A stretch of 64,000 nucleotides of DNA from Bacillota bacterium (GTDB lineage Bacteria > Bacillota > Clostridia > Acetivibrionales > DSM-1351): positions 1 through 64,000 of the forward strand of contig JAEXFI010000034.1 in NCBI GenBank assembly GCA_023400235.1, given 5' to 3'. The notes beneath the pieces were generated by a model. The model ran no database searches, was not told the DNA's origin, and worked only from the letters and a program-made list of their open reading frames with translations. The position numbers and the translations under genes are program-made. Below are positions 33,380 to 41,959 of this stretch, one piece after another (position 1 is the first letter of the stretch; the number at the start of each line of letters is the position of its first letter).

Positions 33380-36300
33380 GTGAGAAAAAGAATTTTAAGT
33401 ATTTGGCTCTCGGTGTGCATGGTTCTGACCATGTTACCGATTTCGGCTATGGCAGAAGAAACGGGCACTTCAATAGGTATGAGGTCCGAAATCATCGCAT
33501 TTGCATCGCTTGACGAAACAGAGATATCTGTATCAACAGGTACAAAGATTGAGAATTTGGGGCTGCCTGAAAAACTGATGGCAACGGTGAAAACGGCTGT
33601 GCCTGCCGACAGCGGTACAGCGACGGAACCCGTACAGGATTCGTGTAAATCAGAGGGGACTGCTCCGGAATGGGGAGAAAAAAACCTGGAGATTCCTGTT
33701 ACATGGACATCCGAGCCGGAATATAACGGAAATGAAAGCGGTGATTATGTATTTAAGCCGGTGATTGAAGGTCATACCGTGAGTGTGGATTTACCGAAAA
33801 TCACTGTGACGGTGGGTATGCAGCCACTTATGATGGCACTGCGGACAGGTACTCCTGCCACCTACGGCGACTTTTCGGTCAGCATAGACGAAGAGGGTGC
33901 TGCGCCGACGTATAGCGGTGGCGTACTCACCTTTACGGCGGCGGGAGAATATACCGTTGGCATGGCGGACGAAAAGACTTCCACCTCCAACCGCATCGTG
34001 GTTACTGCCACCGGTGAAGTCAAGCTGAACCTCAACGGCGTGACAATCCAAGTACCGGTAGGAACATCTATGGTGCCAGACGGCGCAACTGCCTTGATTG
34101 TGACAAGTGGTACAGTCACCTTGAATGTGATTGCGGATAGCTCCCTGACAAGCGGCGAAGGCAACTCCAATTTTGTTCAAGACGGACAAGGAGGCACAGG
34201 AATCAGCGGCAATATTACTGTCATGGGTACGGCAACACTCACCGTCACCGGCGGTGCAGGTGGATCGCTCGGGTCAGGCGGTCAAGGCGGAGCTGGTATC
34301 AGCGGCAATGTTACGGTAACAGGAGCGGCGACACTTAATGCCACCGGCGGAAAAGGTGGATCGACTGAATGGTCAGCAGGCGGCGCCGGCGGGGCTGGAA
34401 TCAGCGGCAATGTTACGGCAGCAGGAGCGGCAACACTCACTGCCACCGGCGGAGCTGCCGGAACAGGTAGCCCTTATAATGGCATAGGCGGTGTTGGCAT
34501 CAGCGGGAACCTCACCGTTACAGACAGTGCTACGATAAGCTTATCCGGCGGTGGCCCTTCGTCTGCTCCCCGCAATGCACTCACCGGCACGCTGACCGCT
34601 GGCGGCTTTATCATCAAAGCAGGATTTACCGGGAGTATAGATGTGATAAGCAGCGACGATACCGGTCTTAATCAATACCGCTATATCACGGTTGAGCCTG
34701 ACTCCCCTCCCCCAGCAGCAGAGCCTCTTTCATATACCGTTGCTGTGGGCACGCCGCTAAAAATCGAGGCTTTACCTATTTACGGAAACCCCCAAGTGGA
34801 TGAAATGCTACTTCCTTCACACGGATTTACACAACCAACAGACGGAAGTAAAACCGCTGAGTTATATTGGGATTCAGATAAAACTCATCCAATAACATAT
34901 GGGGATATTAATTATGCAATTTCTTCAACTCTTGCAAACGAAATATATTTTTATGCCACAGAGCCGGGAACTTATACATTTACCGCTACATTTGTTGATG
35001 ACGATGATATACATAGTAATTATACTATTACTGTTCATGTCACAGAGGGCGGCGCTGTACAAGCCCAATGGGGCGTGGCGGGAAGCGATGGTTCCGTACC
35101 GACAGCGTGGACACAAGGTGCACTGGCCGAGGCCATAAGCTTTGCAAACAATTTAACAAGCGGCACGGCATATATTCAGCTTCGGGAGGACGTGAATATC
35201 ACCGCAGCGCTGGTCTTTGCGTCGGGCAAAACCACCATCCTCGATCTGAATGGCAAGGATATCGACCGGGGTCTATCGGCGGCTACCGCAAACGGCAATG
35301 TAATCAATGTGATAGGAACTCTGACCATTAAGGACACCAGTATGGACGAGGTTGAAAATCAGGGGCGCATCACCGGGGGGTATAACTCCAATAGTACCGG
35401 CAATACCAGCGGCGGTGTGTATGTGTCCGGTGTAGTCACCCTGCAGGGCGGCAATATCACCGGTAACAAGACCACTGGGTGGGGCGGTGGTGTGTGTACA
35501 GCCGGAGGGAGTACTTTTATCATGCAGGGCGGCGGCATTACCGGCAATGAAGCGTTAGGTGACAATTGCGGCGCTGTCTATGCGCAAGACAGCTTTGAAA
35601 TGACAGGCGGCAGAATTACCGGCAATAAGGTCAACGGTAATGGCAGTGTTTTTGCCAATCCTCTTATAGTAGGCGGGACAGCCGTTATCAGTGGTAATAC
35701 AGTGACCAATACATCCATTGTACGCAATGTGGTAGTGGACAGCGGTTATCCGATCTGCCTTTCCACCGGGACGAAGCTCACCACCGGGGCCTCGATCGGG
35801 GTGACCGCAAACTCCGTGATCACAAGCGACAACCCGTTCAACGTCACCGGCACAAACTCCGACAATTACAGCACCTATTTTTTCAGCGACATAAGCAGCT
35901 ACATCATCCAAAATGGCGCAAGCAATGTGGTGCAGCTTGCGATATCTAAACCCGTCATCGGCACGCTGTCTATTTCCGGCTCCTTTACGGCGGGGCATAA
36001 CCTCGCGCTGAGCGAGCTTGACAGCTACAAGCCACTCATAACGAATAACGGGGTTACGATTACAGCGCAAGGCTGGCAGATTCCCGTTTCCACTGGAGGT
36101 TGGACAAATTGGCCAGATGGAGGAACCCTTCCGCTTGACACCGCAAGCACCTATAAGCTGCGCTATTACGCAACTTATTCGGGAGGCACAGTTTACTCTA
36201 ACGAAGTGAATCTTAACGTAGTCGGCAACACAACTGCGCTTACGCTGACGGCAACTCCCGATGGTCAGCAAGTTGGGGGGAACTCCGTAGCTTTGACCGC

Positions 36301-38680
36301 AACCCTCACAGGTTTTTTTGCAGGCGCCGGTGTAAACGGGCAGACAATTACCTTTAAGAACGGAGGGACGACTCTCGACACTGCTAGCCTGAACTCCGGC
36401 GGTGTGGCTGCCTATACTTGGACGCCCGGCACGGGAACCTATTCCCTGACCGCTGAGTACGCCGCTACTCCTTATAATACCGCTGCCACTTCAAGTGCTG
36501 TCAACTACACAGTGATTGCTGACCCGGATATTGCAGCAGTTGCCGCAGCAAAAAACGCTCTGGTTGACGGAAGTGTCAATGTGGCTTTCGGTGCATCACA
36601 GGCTGATAAAACAGCCGCCGTGCAAGCCTATGTGAACGATTTGCTCACAGGAGATGCCGCAGGGGTAACCGCGATTGTTACCTACGACAGCGCAACCGGG
36701 AAGTATGATGTTGCCATCTCTAAGGGCAGCGTGAACGACAGCAAGAGCCTTTCCATGACCGTGAATGTCGCCCCTGACCCGGATATTGCAATCGTTGCTG
36801 CGGCGAAAGCCGCTGCGCAGGGTGCAAGCTACGCTGACATGACTCAGACCGCAGCAACTGATGAAAACGCTATTGAAACGGCACTGAAAAATACTGCGGC
36901 AACGGCAGTCAATAACGGCGGCGTTACCATCGCCATAAACAAAGTCAGCTACACCGCACCGATTGCGGGGACTTCCGCAAATCCCGGCGGTGCAAATGGC
37001 AGCTACAGCTTTACCGTTACGGTATCCAAAGGCAGTCAAAGCGAGACAGCCGGGCCGAAAAGCATTACCATTACGGCAACTCCTTATGCGGGAGGAGCTG
37101 GCGGTAATGGGAACACCGGCGGCTCCAATGGCGGCGGTTCTACAACCCCTCCGTCCACCAAACCCACCGAGCCGGTCACCGGCAGTACAGAAAATGAGGC
37201 CACGGTGGACAATAAGGGCAATGCCAGTGTCAGTCTGACCGACAAAAATATTACCGATGCTATTGCGGACGCAAAGGCAGAAGCGGCAAAAAAAGGCGTG
37301 AACGCAGGCGACATCACGGCGGTGATCCATGTCACCACCGGCGGCAAGAACGCAGACACCGTGACAGTCAATCTGCCCAAGACCACACAGGAGCAGGTAA
37401 TCGGCAAAAAGATTTCCAGCGTTCAGCTTGTCATTGACCGACCCGACCTTACCATCGGCATTGACCTTGAGGCGGTGACGGAGATCAACCGGCAGGCAAA
37501 GGCCGACGTACAGCTTTCCGCTGCTCGCATGGACAATTCAAAGCTGTCCGGCGATGCAAAGGCCGCCATCGGTAACCGTCCTGCATATGACCTCAAAGCA
37601 CTCTACGGCAGCGGCAAATTCGTGACCGGCTTTGGCAAGGGCAGTGTCAGCGTGGAGATTCCTTATACCCTGCAGAAAGGTGAACTTGCAGGCAACGTCT
37701 GGGCCGTCTATGTGGATGCGAAGGGCAAGGTAGCCTACCTTGCAGATTCCGGCTACGATGAGAAACGCGGAACGGTGGTGTTTTCCACCAATCACTTCTC
37801 CACTTACGGTGTAGCCTGCAAAGCCAGCTTCAGCTTCACCGACATAGACGGTCATTGGGCAAAGGATAATATTCTCTTTGTCGCAAACCGTGGCCTCATG
37901 ACCGGCACCAGTGCAACTACCTTCAGTCCCCAAGGCTCCATGACACGGGGAATGTTTGTAACAGCGCTCGGACGCTTGGCAAATGCAGATATCAGCGCCT
38001 ATAAGCAGTCCAGCTTTACAGATGTGAAGGCTGACGCCTATTACATGGGCTACATAGAATGGGGGGTGAAAAACAATATTCTGGTCGGCATCGGCGGCGG
38101 CAGGTTCAACCCGGACGGCCTTGTGACCCGTGAACAGATGGCGGTTATTATGGACAGATATGCTACGGCTATAGGATTCAAACTGCCGGAAGTTCATACA
38201 CAGAATGTCTTTGCGGACAATTCCAAAATTGGCTCGTGGGCGGCTCCATCCGTGAAGCGCATCCAGACGGCGGGCATCATTCAGGGCAAGAGCAAAAATC
38301 TCTATGACCCGCAGGGTACAGCTACAAGAGCCGAGGTGTCCGCTGTTCTTCGCGGCTTTGTGGAACTGGCGATTTTCAGCGACACGGCGCAGGGCTGGAC
38401 GATGAATGATTCCGGCAACTGGATGTATTACGAAAATGGCAAGCCCGTCATCGGCAAGAAGGACATTGACGGTTCAACCTATACTTTTGACCAGTACGGC
38501 GTAACATCGGATGTGCCGAAGAATCTGCGGTACACCACCTACACCGTACAAAAGGGAGACAGCTTCTGGAGCATCGCCCGAAAGCCGGGCTGTACCATGA
38601 GCGAGCTGGAACGGCTGAATAACAAAAGCCGGTTCTCCATCCTCTATCCCGGCGATGTGCTCAGAGTACCGGAGAAGTAA
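33380..38680 (+). CDS. Giant S-layer-homology surface protein with beta-helix, Ig-like, SLH, choline-binding-like and LysM regions
   Basis: 1766 residues starting at a GTG 11 bases after AGGAGG. A signal peptide spans about 1-26. About residues 270-390 are a Gly/Ala/Thr-rich run with three to four copies of a motif built on GGAGISGNVTVTGAATL. About 600-750 form a right-handed beta-helix-like stretch (GGGV..., MQGGGITGN, MTGGRITGN). About 860-1210 hold Ig-like modules, including two segments opening with DPDIA(A/I)VAAAK. A Gly/Ser/Thr/Pro linker lies near 1235-1265. Three SLH modules occupy about 1485-1660 (FTDIDGHWAKDNI, FTDVKADAYYMGYIEWGVK, FADNSKIGSWAAPSVKRIQ). Then come a choline-binding-repeat-like segment (GNWMYYENGKPVIGKK) and a C-terminal LysM (TYTVQKGDSFWSIARKPG). 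It would be held on the cell-wall surface. Base composition is visibly richer in G+C than its neighbours, consistent with transfer. Confidence 0.9.
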   Translation: MRKRILSIWLSVCMVLTMLPISAMAEETGTSIGMRSEIIAFASLDETEISVSTGTKIENLGLPEKLMATVKTAVPADSGTATEPVQDSCKSEGTAPEWGEKNLEIPVTWTSEPEYNGNESGDYVFKPVIEGHTVSVDLPKITVTVGMQPLMMALRTGTPATYGDFSVSIDEEGAAPTYSGGVLTFTAAGEYTVGMADEKTSTSNRIVVTATGEVKLNLNGVTIQVPVGTSMVPDGATALIVTSGTVTLNVIADSSLTSGEGNSNFVQDGQGGTGISGNITVMGTATLTVTGGAGGSLGSGGQGGAGISGNVTVTGAATLNATGGKGGSTEWSAGGAGGAGISGNVTAAGAATLTATGGAAGTGSPYNGIGGVGISGNLTVTDSATISLSGGGPSSAPRNALTGTLTAGGFIIKAGFTGSIDVISSDDTGLNQYRYITVEPDSPPPAAEPLSYTVAVGTPLKIEALPIYGNPQVDEMLLPSHGFTQPTDGSKTAELYWDSDKTHPITYGDINYAISSTLANEIYFYATEPGTYTFTATFVDDDDIHSNYTITVHVTEGGAVQAQWGVAGSDGSVPTAWTQGALAEAISFANNLTSGTAYIQLREDVNITAALVFASGKTTILDLNGKDIDRGLSAATANGNVINVIGTLTIKDTSMDEVENQGRITGGYNSNSTGNTSGGVYVSGVVTLQGGNITGNKTTGWGGGVCTAGGSTFIMQGGGITGNEALGDNCGAVYAQDSFEMTGGRITGNKVNGNGSVFANPLIVGGTAVISGNTVTNTSIVRNVVVDSGYPICLSTGTKLTTGASIGVTANSVITSDNPFNVTGTNSDNYSTYFFSDISSYIIQNGASNVVQLAISKPVIGTLSISGSFTAGHNLALSELDSYKPLITNNGVTITAQGWQIPVSTGGWTNWPDGGTLPLDTASTYKLRYYATYSGGTVYSNEVNLNVVGNTTALTLTATPDGQQVGGNSVALTATLTGFFAGAGVNGQTITFKNGGTTLDTASLNSGGVAAYTWTPGTGTYSLTAEYAATPYNTAATSSAVNYTVIADPDIAAVAAAKNALVDGSVNVAFGASQADKTAAVQAYVNDLLTGDAAGVTAIVTYDSATGKYDVAISKGSVNDSKSLSMTVNVAPDPDIAIVAAAKAAAQGASYADMTQTAATDENAIETALKNTAATAVNNGGVTIAINKVSYTAPIAGTSANPGGANGSYSFTVTVSKGSQSETAGPKSITITATPYAGGAGGNGNTGGSNGGGSTTPPSTKPTEPVTGSTENEATVDNKGNASVSLTDKNITDAIADAKAEAAKKGVNAGDITAVIHVTTGGKNADTVTVNLPKTTQEQVIGKKISSVQLVIDRPDLTIGIDLEAVTEINRQAKADVQLSAARMDNSKLSGDAKAAIGNRPAYDLKALYGSGKFVTGFGKGSVSVEIPYTLQKGELAGNVWAVYVDAKGKVAYLADSGYDEKRGTVVFSTNHFSTYGVACKASFSFTDIDGHWAKDNILFVANRGLMTGTSATTFSPQGSMTRGMFVTALGRLANADISAYKQSSFTDVKADAYYMGYIEWGVKNNILVGIGGGRFNPDGLVTREQMAVIMDRYATAIGFKLPEVHTQNVFADNSKIGSWAAPSVKRIQTAGIIQGKSKNLYDPQGTATRAEVSAVLRGFVELAIFSDTAQGWTMNDSGNWMYYENGKPVIGKKDIDGSTYTFDQYGVTSDVPKNLRYTTYTVQKGDSFWSIARKPGCTMSELERLNNKSRFSILYPGDVLRVPEK

Positions 38681-38690
38681 AAACAAATCA

Positions 38691-38732
38691 AAAGAAATAA
38701 GCGAGGCGCATCAGCACCTCGCTTATTTCTTT
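38691..38732. terminator. Strong terminator after the SLH gene
   Basis: AAAGAAATAAGCGAGG (38691-38706) is followed by a ten-base loop and its perfect 16-base complement ending in TTATTTCTTT (38717-38732). Confidence 0.9.
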
Positions 38733-39170
38733 TGTCCGTATTCGATTTACCTTTCCGAATGATCCCTATACATAGACTTCGGAAAGCTGTGACTTGACTT
38801 TTTCTCTTTTCAGAGGTTACATACAACTGGCGGGGTTTCCCCGACAATAAAAAATGTCATGGCAGGCTGATGGTGTGCTAACATACCAGTCCTGCGCTAA
38901 GATGAGTCGACCACCCAGCACAACCGCAAAAGAGGCGCCACGACAAAATTATTATGCCGCTTTTGTCGCGGCGGCACAAGGAGAAAGCACAGAGCGTGCA
39001 GGAGTAAAGGGGGATTTGACAAGCTCACCGCCCATTTCCTTTCACCGTCTTTATGCGAGCAGCTGCTCAGATGTAGACCGATAGGATGATTTCTGTATTC
39101 AGGTTTGCGTTTGCCAAATTGTCTTTATTGGACTTCTTCTTTTTATCAGGTACTTTTTTCCTTATATTAA
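38733..39170 (+). other. Intergenic region, partly G+C-rich, possible gene remnant
   Basis: 438 bases. Positions 38854-39084 form a 76-codon open frame of biased composition that I do not recognise and that has no good ribosome site. It may be a decayed gene end that came with the SLH block. The last 90 bases return to the A+T-rich background. Confidence 0.4.
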
Positions 39171-39803
39171 TCAAGTAAGATAAAACTTGGCAAAAATACA
39201 CTTTCCCAGAATTTTTAAATCTCTCAGGTCCTTTTTATTGTATATCAGCTCCTGATACCGAGGATTTTCGGGCCGCAGGATTACAGTGCCTGGATATTTG
39301 TAAACCCTTTTCAGTGTCACTTCCCTTTCGTCAATTATTACCGCCGCAATTTCTCCGTTCTCCACTTGGGATTGCTGCCGGATAAAGACAATATCCCCGT
39401 CATTGATACGGGCGTTAATCATACTGTCACCTTTTACCTTCAGTGCAAAGTCTATCTTGGAATCACTATTTACAAATTCGTAGGCTTCAATATTTTCCTC
39501 GGCCAGTATGGGCTGACCAGCGGCAATTGTGCCAAGGACAGGAATCCTCTTGAATTTGCCGTCACCATTTTCAAGGTATTTTTCAACATCGTTCCCCATA
39601 AGCCAGGAGGGATTTACATTATACTTGGAGGCCATGGCCTGGATGGTGGTTATTTTCGGAGATATTTCACCGGTCCTGTATCTGAGAATGGTTGGAGCAG
39701 ATAAATGCAAATGGTGAGCCAGGGTATAATTGTTGTCACCATTGGCGTCTATCAGTTCATTCAGGCGTTTAATAAACAACTCTTTATCAAAAATACTTTT
39801 CAT
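39171..39803 (-). CDS. CI/LexA-like repressor: XRE HTH plus S24 peptidase
   Basis: 210 residues: an N-terminal XRE helix-turn-helix (about 15-70, TLAHHLHLSAPTILRYRTG) and a C-terminal S24 domain. Self-cleavage residues are visible: an Ala-Gly site in TIAAGQPILAEE, the nucleophile in KGDSMI and the general base Lys in EVTLKRVY. Such proteins repress prophage or mobile-element genes, or DNA-damage genes, until RecA-triggered autocleavage. AAGGAGG precedes the ATG. It is divergent from a small HTH gene with 162 bases between, the usual layout of a lysogeny-type switch, yet no phage structural genes are present. Confidence 0.93.
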   Translation of the reverse strand: MKSIFDKELFIKRLNELIDANGDNNYTLAHHLHLSAPTILRYRTGEISPKITTIQAMASKYNVNPSWLMGNDVEKYLENGDGKFKRIPVLGTIAAGQPILAEENIEAYEFVNSDSKIDFALKVKGDSMINARINDGDIVFIRQQSQVENGEIAAVIIDEREVTLKRVYKYPGTVILRPENPRYQELIYNKKDLRDLKILGKCIFAKFYLT

Positions 39804-39851
39804 TAGTAGAGACCTCCTTATAGAGACATTATATAGTCGCTTGTTACTAAA

Positions 39852-39890
39852 TGCAATAACTAAATAATAAATTTTAATATTTTTATTGCA
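39852..39890. promoter_or_regulatory. Inverted TGCAATAA half-sites between the divergent repressor genes
   Basis: TGCAATAA (39852-39859) and its reverse complement TTATTGCA (39883-39890) flank an A+T-rich centre in the divergent intergenic region, a plausible operator for the S24 repressor. Confidence 0.5.
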
Positions 39891-39897
39891 AAAAGTA

Positions 39898-39927
39898 TTG
39901 ACTAGCTATAGCTGTCTGGTGTATTAT
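39898..39927 (+). promoter_or_regulatory. Promoter of the small HTH gene
   Basis: TTGACT (39898-39903), an 18-base spacer and TATTAT (39922-39927), followed 38 bases later by the ATG at 39966. Confidence 0.6.
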
Positions 39928-39965
39928 TAAGTTGCAGAACGTAATGTTCGATTTGAGGTGGAAGA

Positions 39966-40223
39966 ATGATGAAAAACAGACGTGGAAGGGAAAGAGTACA
40001 TGATGAGCTTTTAGCCCTAAAGGGAAGGATAAGGGAAAAAAAGACATCTTATCGCGGATTGAGCGAAGCCACTGGGATATCAGTTAATGCTCTGAATAAT
40101 AAAATAAACGGATATACGGCTATGGACACTGATGAGGTTCAGAAGCTTGCAGCAGCCTTGGATATCGATGCTAATGATATTGTAAAATATTTTTTCCCCG
40201 GCATATTGCAAAACGTAACATAA
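39966..40223 (+). CDS. Small XRE-type helix-turn-helix protein (Cro-like)
   Basis: 85 residues, basic N-terminus, a helix-turn-helix at about 28-75 (TSYRGLSEATGISVNALNNKINGYTAMD) quoted here by its core SEATGISVNALNNKI, then a short hydrophobic C-terminus. GAGGTGGA lies upstream; the ATG at 39966 or the next codon could start it. Divergent from the S24 repressor, it has the position and size of a Cro or antirepressor partner. Confidence 0.8.
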   Translation: MMKNRRGRERVHDELLALKGRIREKKTSYRGLSEATGISVNALNNKINGYTAMDTDEVQKLAAALDIDANDIVKYFFPGILQNVT

Positions 40224-40473
40224 AACATTTGATAAGAAATATATCCGTTGTAGGGTGTTCTAGAAAATACTTATTGGACGTGCTTTATATTTGTCCTTGC
40301 GCTCATGCTAAAAATTGGACTCTGATTTTTTATACAAGGTGTTGCATATTACCTGCCAGGCACGTCTACATAGCTCGTCATACATATCCTTTCCATGGAT
40401 GTATATATATGATTAAAACCTTAACTCCTGGAAGTGAAGTCTTTATCATATACATCAGTTTAATTTCTTCTCC
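40224..40473 (+). other. Intergenic region before a bidirectional terminator
   Basis: About 250 bases with no credible gene; an open frame of 82 codons at 40229 has no ribosome site and no family resemblance. It ends in the strong palindromic terminator at 40474-40517. Confidence 0.5.
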
Positions 40474-40517
40474 CTGATAAAATAACCCTGCCGGTGCCGG
40501 CAGGGTTATTTTATCAG
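40474..40517. terminator. Perfect 21-bp bidirectional terminator
   Basis: CTGATAAAATAACCCTGCCGG (40474-40494; described by its core AATAACCCTGCCGG) and its exact complement (40497-40517) separated by two bases, with A and T tracts on the two sides. It serves the plus-strand HTH gene and the convergent minus-strand gerQ-like gene. Confidence 0.9.
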
Positions 40518-40544
40518 TTAAAGAGGCCATCAGAATACAGCTTG

Positions 40545-40910
40545 CTACAACAGGAAGGTTATAAATTTTATAGAGAAAAAGTCACAGGTCATAACATCAT
40601 CGCTGGCAATGAGCTTCAGATTGATGTAGTTGGCACCAACACCCACCAGGGTTCCGGTCCGGTCTAAAAGAGTGCCTGTGCCAATAAGAAATTCAATCCT
40701 GACTCTTCTTCCGATCTGTGTTCTCAAAAAGCCGTTCAGGTACTCTGTGCTGGTCAAGGTCAGGGGCTCGGGCTGTGTAGTAGGAGTTATTGGAGCAAGC
40801 AGGTCCGGAGAACCCTGACCGGGAGTCATAACCTCTGAGGCGGTTCCGTCGGGCCTTTCCTCATAGCAGAGAAAGGGGAGGGTATAATATGGAGTAGGCC
40901 GATTTTTCAT
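40545..40910 (-). CDS. GerQ-like spore coat/germination protein
   Basis: 121 residues with a Pro/Thr-rich N-terminal half and a C-terminal beta-rich domain: TEYLNGFLRTQIGRRVRIEF, then LVGVGANYINLKL and DFFSIKFITFL. This pattern resembles the GerQ family. Gene order supports it: in Bacillus gerQ lies directly next to cwlJ and GerQ is needed to place CwlJ in the coat. AAAGGAAG precedes the ATG. Similarity is modest, so the assignment rests partly on context. Confidence 0.7.
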   Translation of the reverse strand: MKNRPTPYYTLPFLCYEERPDGTASEVMTPGQGSPDLLAPITPTTQPEPLTLTSTEYLNGFLRTQIGRRVRIEFLIGTGTLLDRTGTLVGVGANYINLKLIASDDVMTCDFFSIKFITFLL

Positions 40911-40956
40911 ATAGATTAACTTCCTTTCTTTTTAACGGTTTCATTATTAATTGATT

Positions 40957-41400
40957 TTATGTTTGCGCATACTTTTGGGTAGGGGTATAAAAGCAATGCT
41001 GTGCTATCCTGGTGAATATTACGCCGGTATTTCCAGGCGGGAAAAATGAACCGCAGGTGGGCTTGAAGGGATTATAATACCACAGGCTGTTTGCCACGGC
41101 TCCAAGCGTACTTCCGGACAGTGCCCAGTCTGCGATGTCATAATGTATCTGCTGGGGGTTCATATTATAAATGTTTTGTGGGTTATATTGACCGGCCACT
41201 ACTTCCTTGACACAGGTAAACTGTCCTGCCTGCAATATGGCAGCCCTTACATCGCCATTAATCAATTTGAAGAACTCGCCATACGGTACGGTTACCCTGT
41301 TCATAATGACAGAGGCAACACCCCGCATACCATTATCACCTTCGCCCTCGGCTTCACATTGGATTAGTCTCGCAAATAATTCTCTATTTGTGTACGGCAT
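40957..41400 (-). CDS. cwlJ: Cell-wall hydrolase, CwlJ/SleB family (spore cortex lysis)
   Basis: 147 residues covering a complete Hydrolase_2 (SleB/CwlJ) catalytic domain: RELFARLIQCEAEGEGDNGM near the N-terminus (with the catalytic Glu region CEAEGE), VASVIMNRV, and WYYNPFKPTCGSFFPPG. It has no signal peptide or peptidoglycan-binding domain, which distinguishes CwlJ from SleB and fits deposition from the mother cell. The ATG at 41400 is preceded by AAAGGTG; a GTG three codons earlier is in frame but overlaps that site. It would degrade cortex during germination together with the next gene's product. Confidence 0.9.
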   Translation of the reverse strand: MPYTNRELFARLIQCEAEGEGDNGMRGVASVIMNRVTVPYGEFFKLINGDVRAAILQAGQFTCVKEVVAGQYNPQNIYNMNPQQIHYDIADWALSGSTLGAVANSLWYYNPFKPTCGSFFPPGNTGVIFTRIAQHCFYTPTQKYAQT

Positions 41401-41409
41401 GTTTATCAC

Positions 41410-41959
41410 CTTTATTGCAATATTTAACTCTGGTTAGTGGTCTTGACTCTATAACTGAGACTTATATTGCCGGTGAGATTAACTCCTGGCAAGATATAAT
41501 TCAGGTGTTTCCAACCACCAGTTTCTAATAGCAGTATATTAATGAGATTTGGATAATGTTACATTATCGAGGAATTATGTAAATGGTACCGGTATAGGCA
41601 ATTAAGACTAAGAAAATTCGCTGCGCTCAGTTTTTACAGTGCTTATTGGTGTGAAGTGCAGCAAATTTTCTTGTTCGCTAGGGGGAACTACTTCCCCCTT
41701 CGACGAACCCCCTCTTGTAACCCGGGAAGGGGAGTCCCCTTTCCAAACCCCGAATATAGGAATTTATATAGAATGGAATTTTATGGTGTACACACTCAAA
41801 CTCAGTATTATGGGCATTTCATCCCTGTTTTAAAATATATAAATTCCTATATTCTAAAAAAACGTGTTTTCTGAAAACATCTGTGGAGTTCAGGCGCATT
41901 AGTCCCTGCCCAGATATTTTCAGTCACACGTATTATTAGGAATATGTAAGGGACGTCTT
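41410..41959. repeat. Hairpin-rich intergenic element with two inverted repeats
   Basis: No gene in 550 bases, but strong dyads. AAGAAAATTCGCTGC (41610-41624) pairs with 41658-41672 at 14 of 15 positions. GGGGGAA/TTCCCCC forms a tight hairpin at about 41684-41701. A perfect 19-base inverted repeat (GAATATAGGAATTTATATA, 41752-41770, with 41836-41854) encloses 65 bases. The stretch 41610-41875 could be a MITE-like element, a structured RNA or a composite terminator. The promoter of cwlJ must lie near 41410-41500; no sigma-A boxes are apparent, as expected for a sporulation gene. Confidence 0.6.

Noticed and set aside
35555..37330. Long minus-strand frames (238 and 244 codons) inside the SLH gene
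   Set aside because: The G+C-rich sequence leaves few stops on the other strand; the frames are Cys/Arg/Gly-rich, lack ribosome sites and are antisense to a clearly real protein.
38854..39084. 76-codon plus-strand frame after the SLH gene
   Set aside because: No family resemblance and no good ribosome site; kept only as a possible remnant in the intergenic note.
39171..40223. Prophage
   Set aside because: Only the repressor pair is phage-like; no integrase, terminase or structural gene lies on either side.
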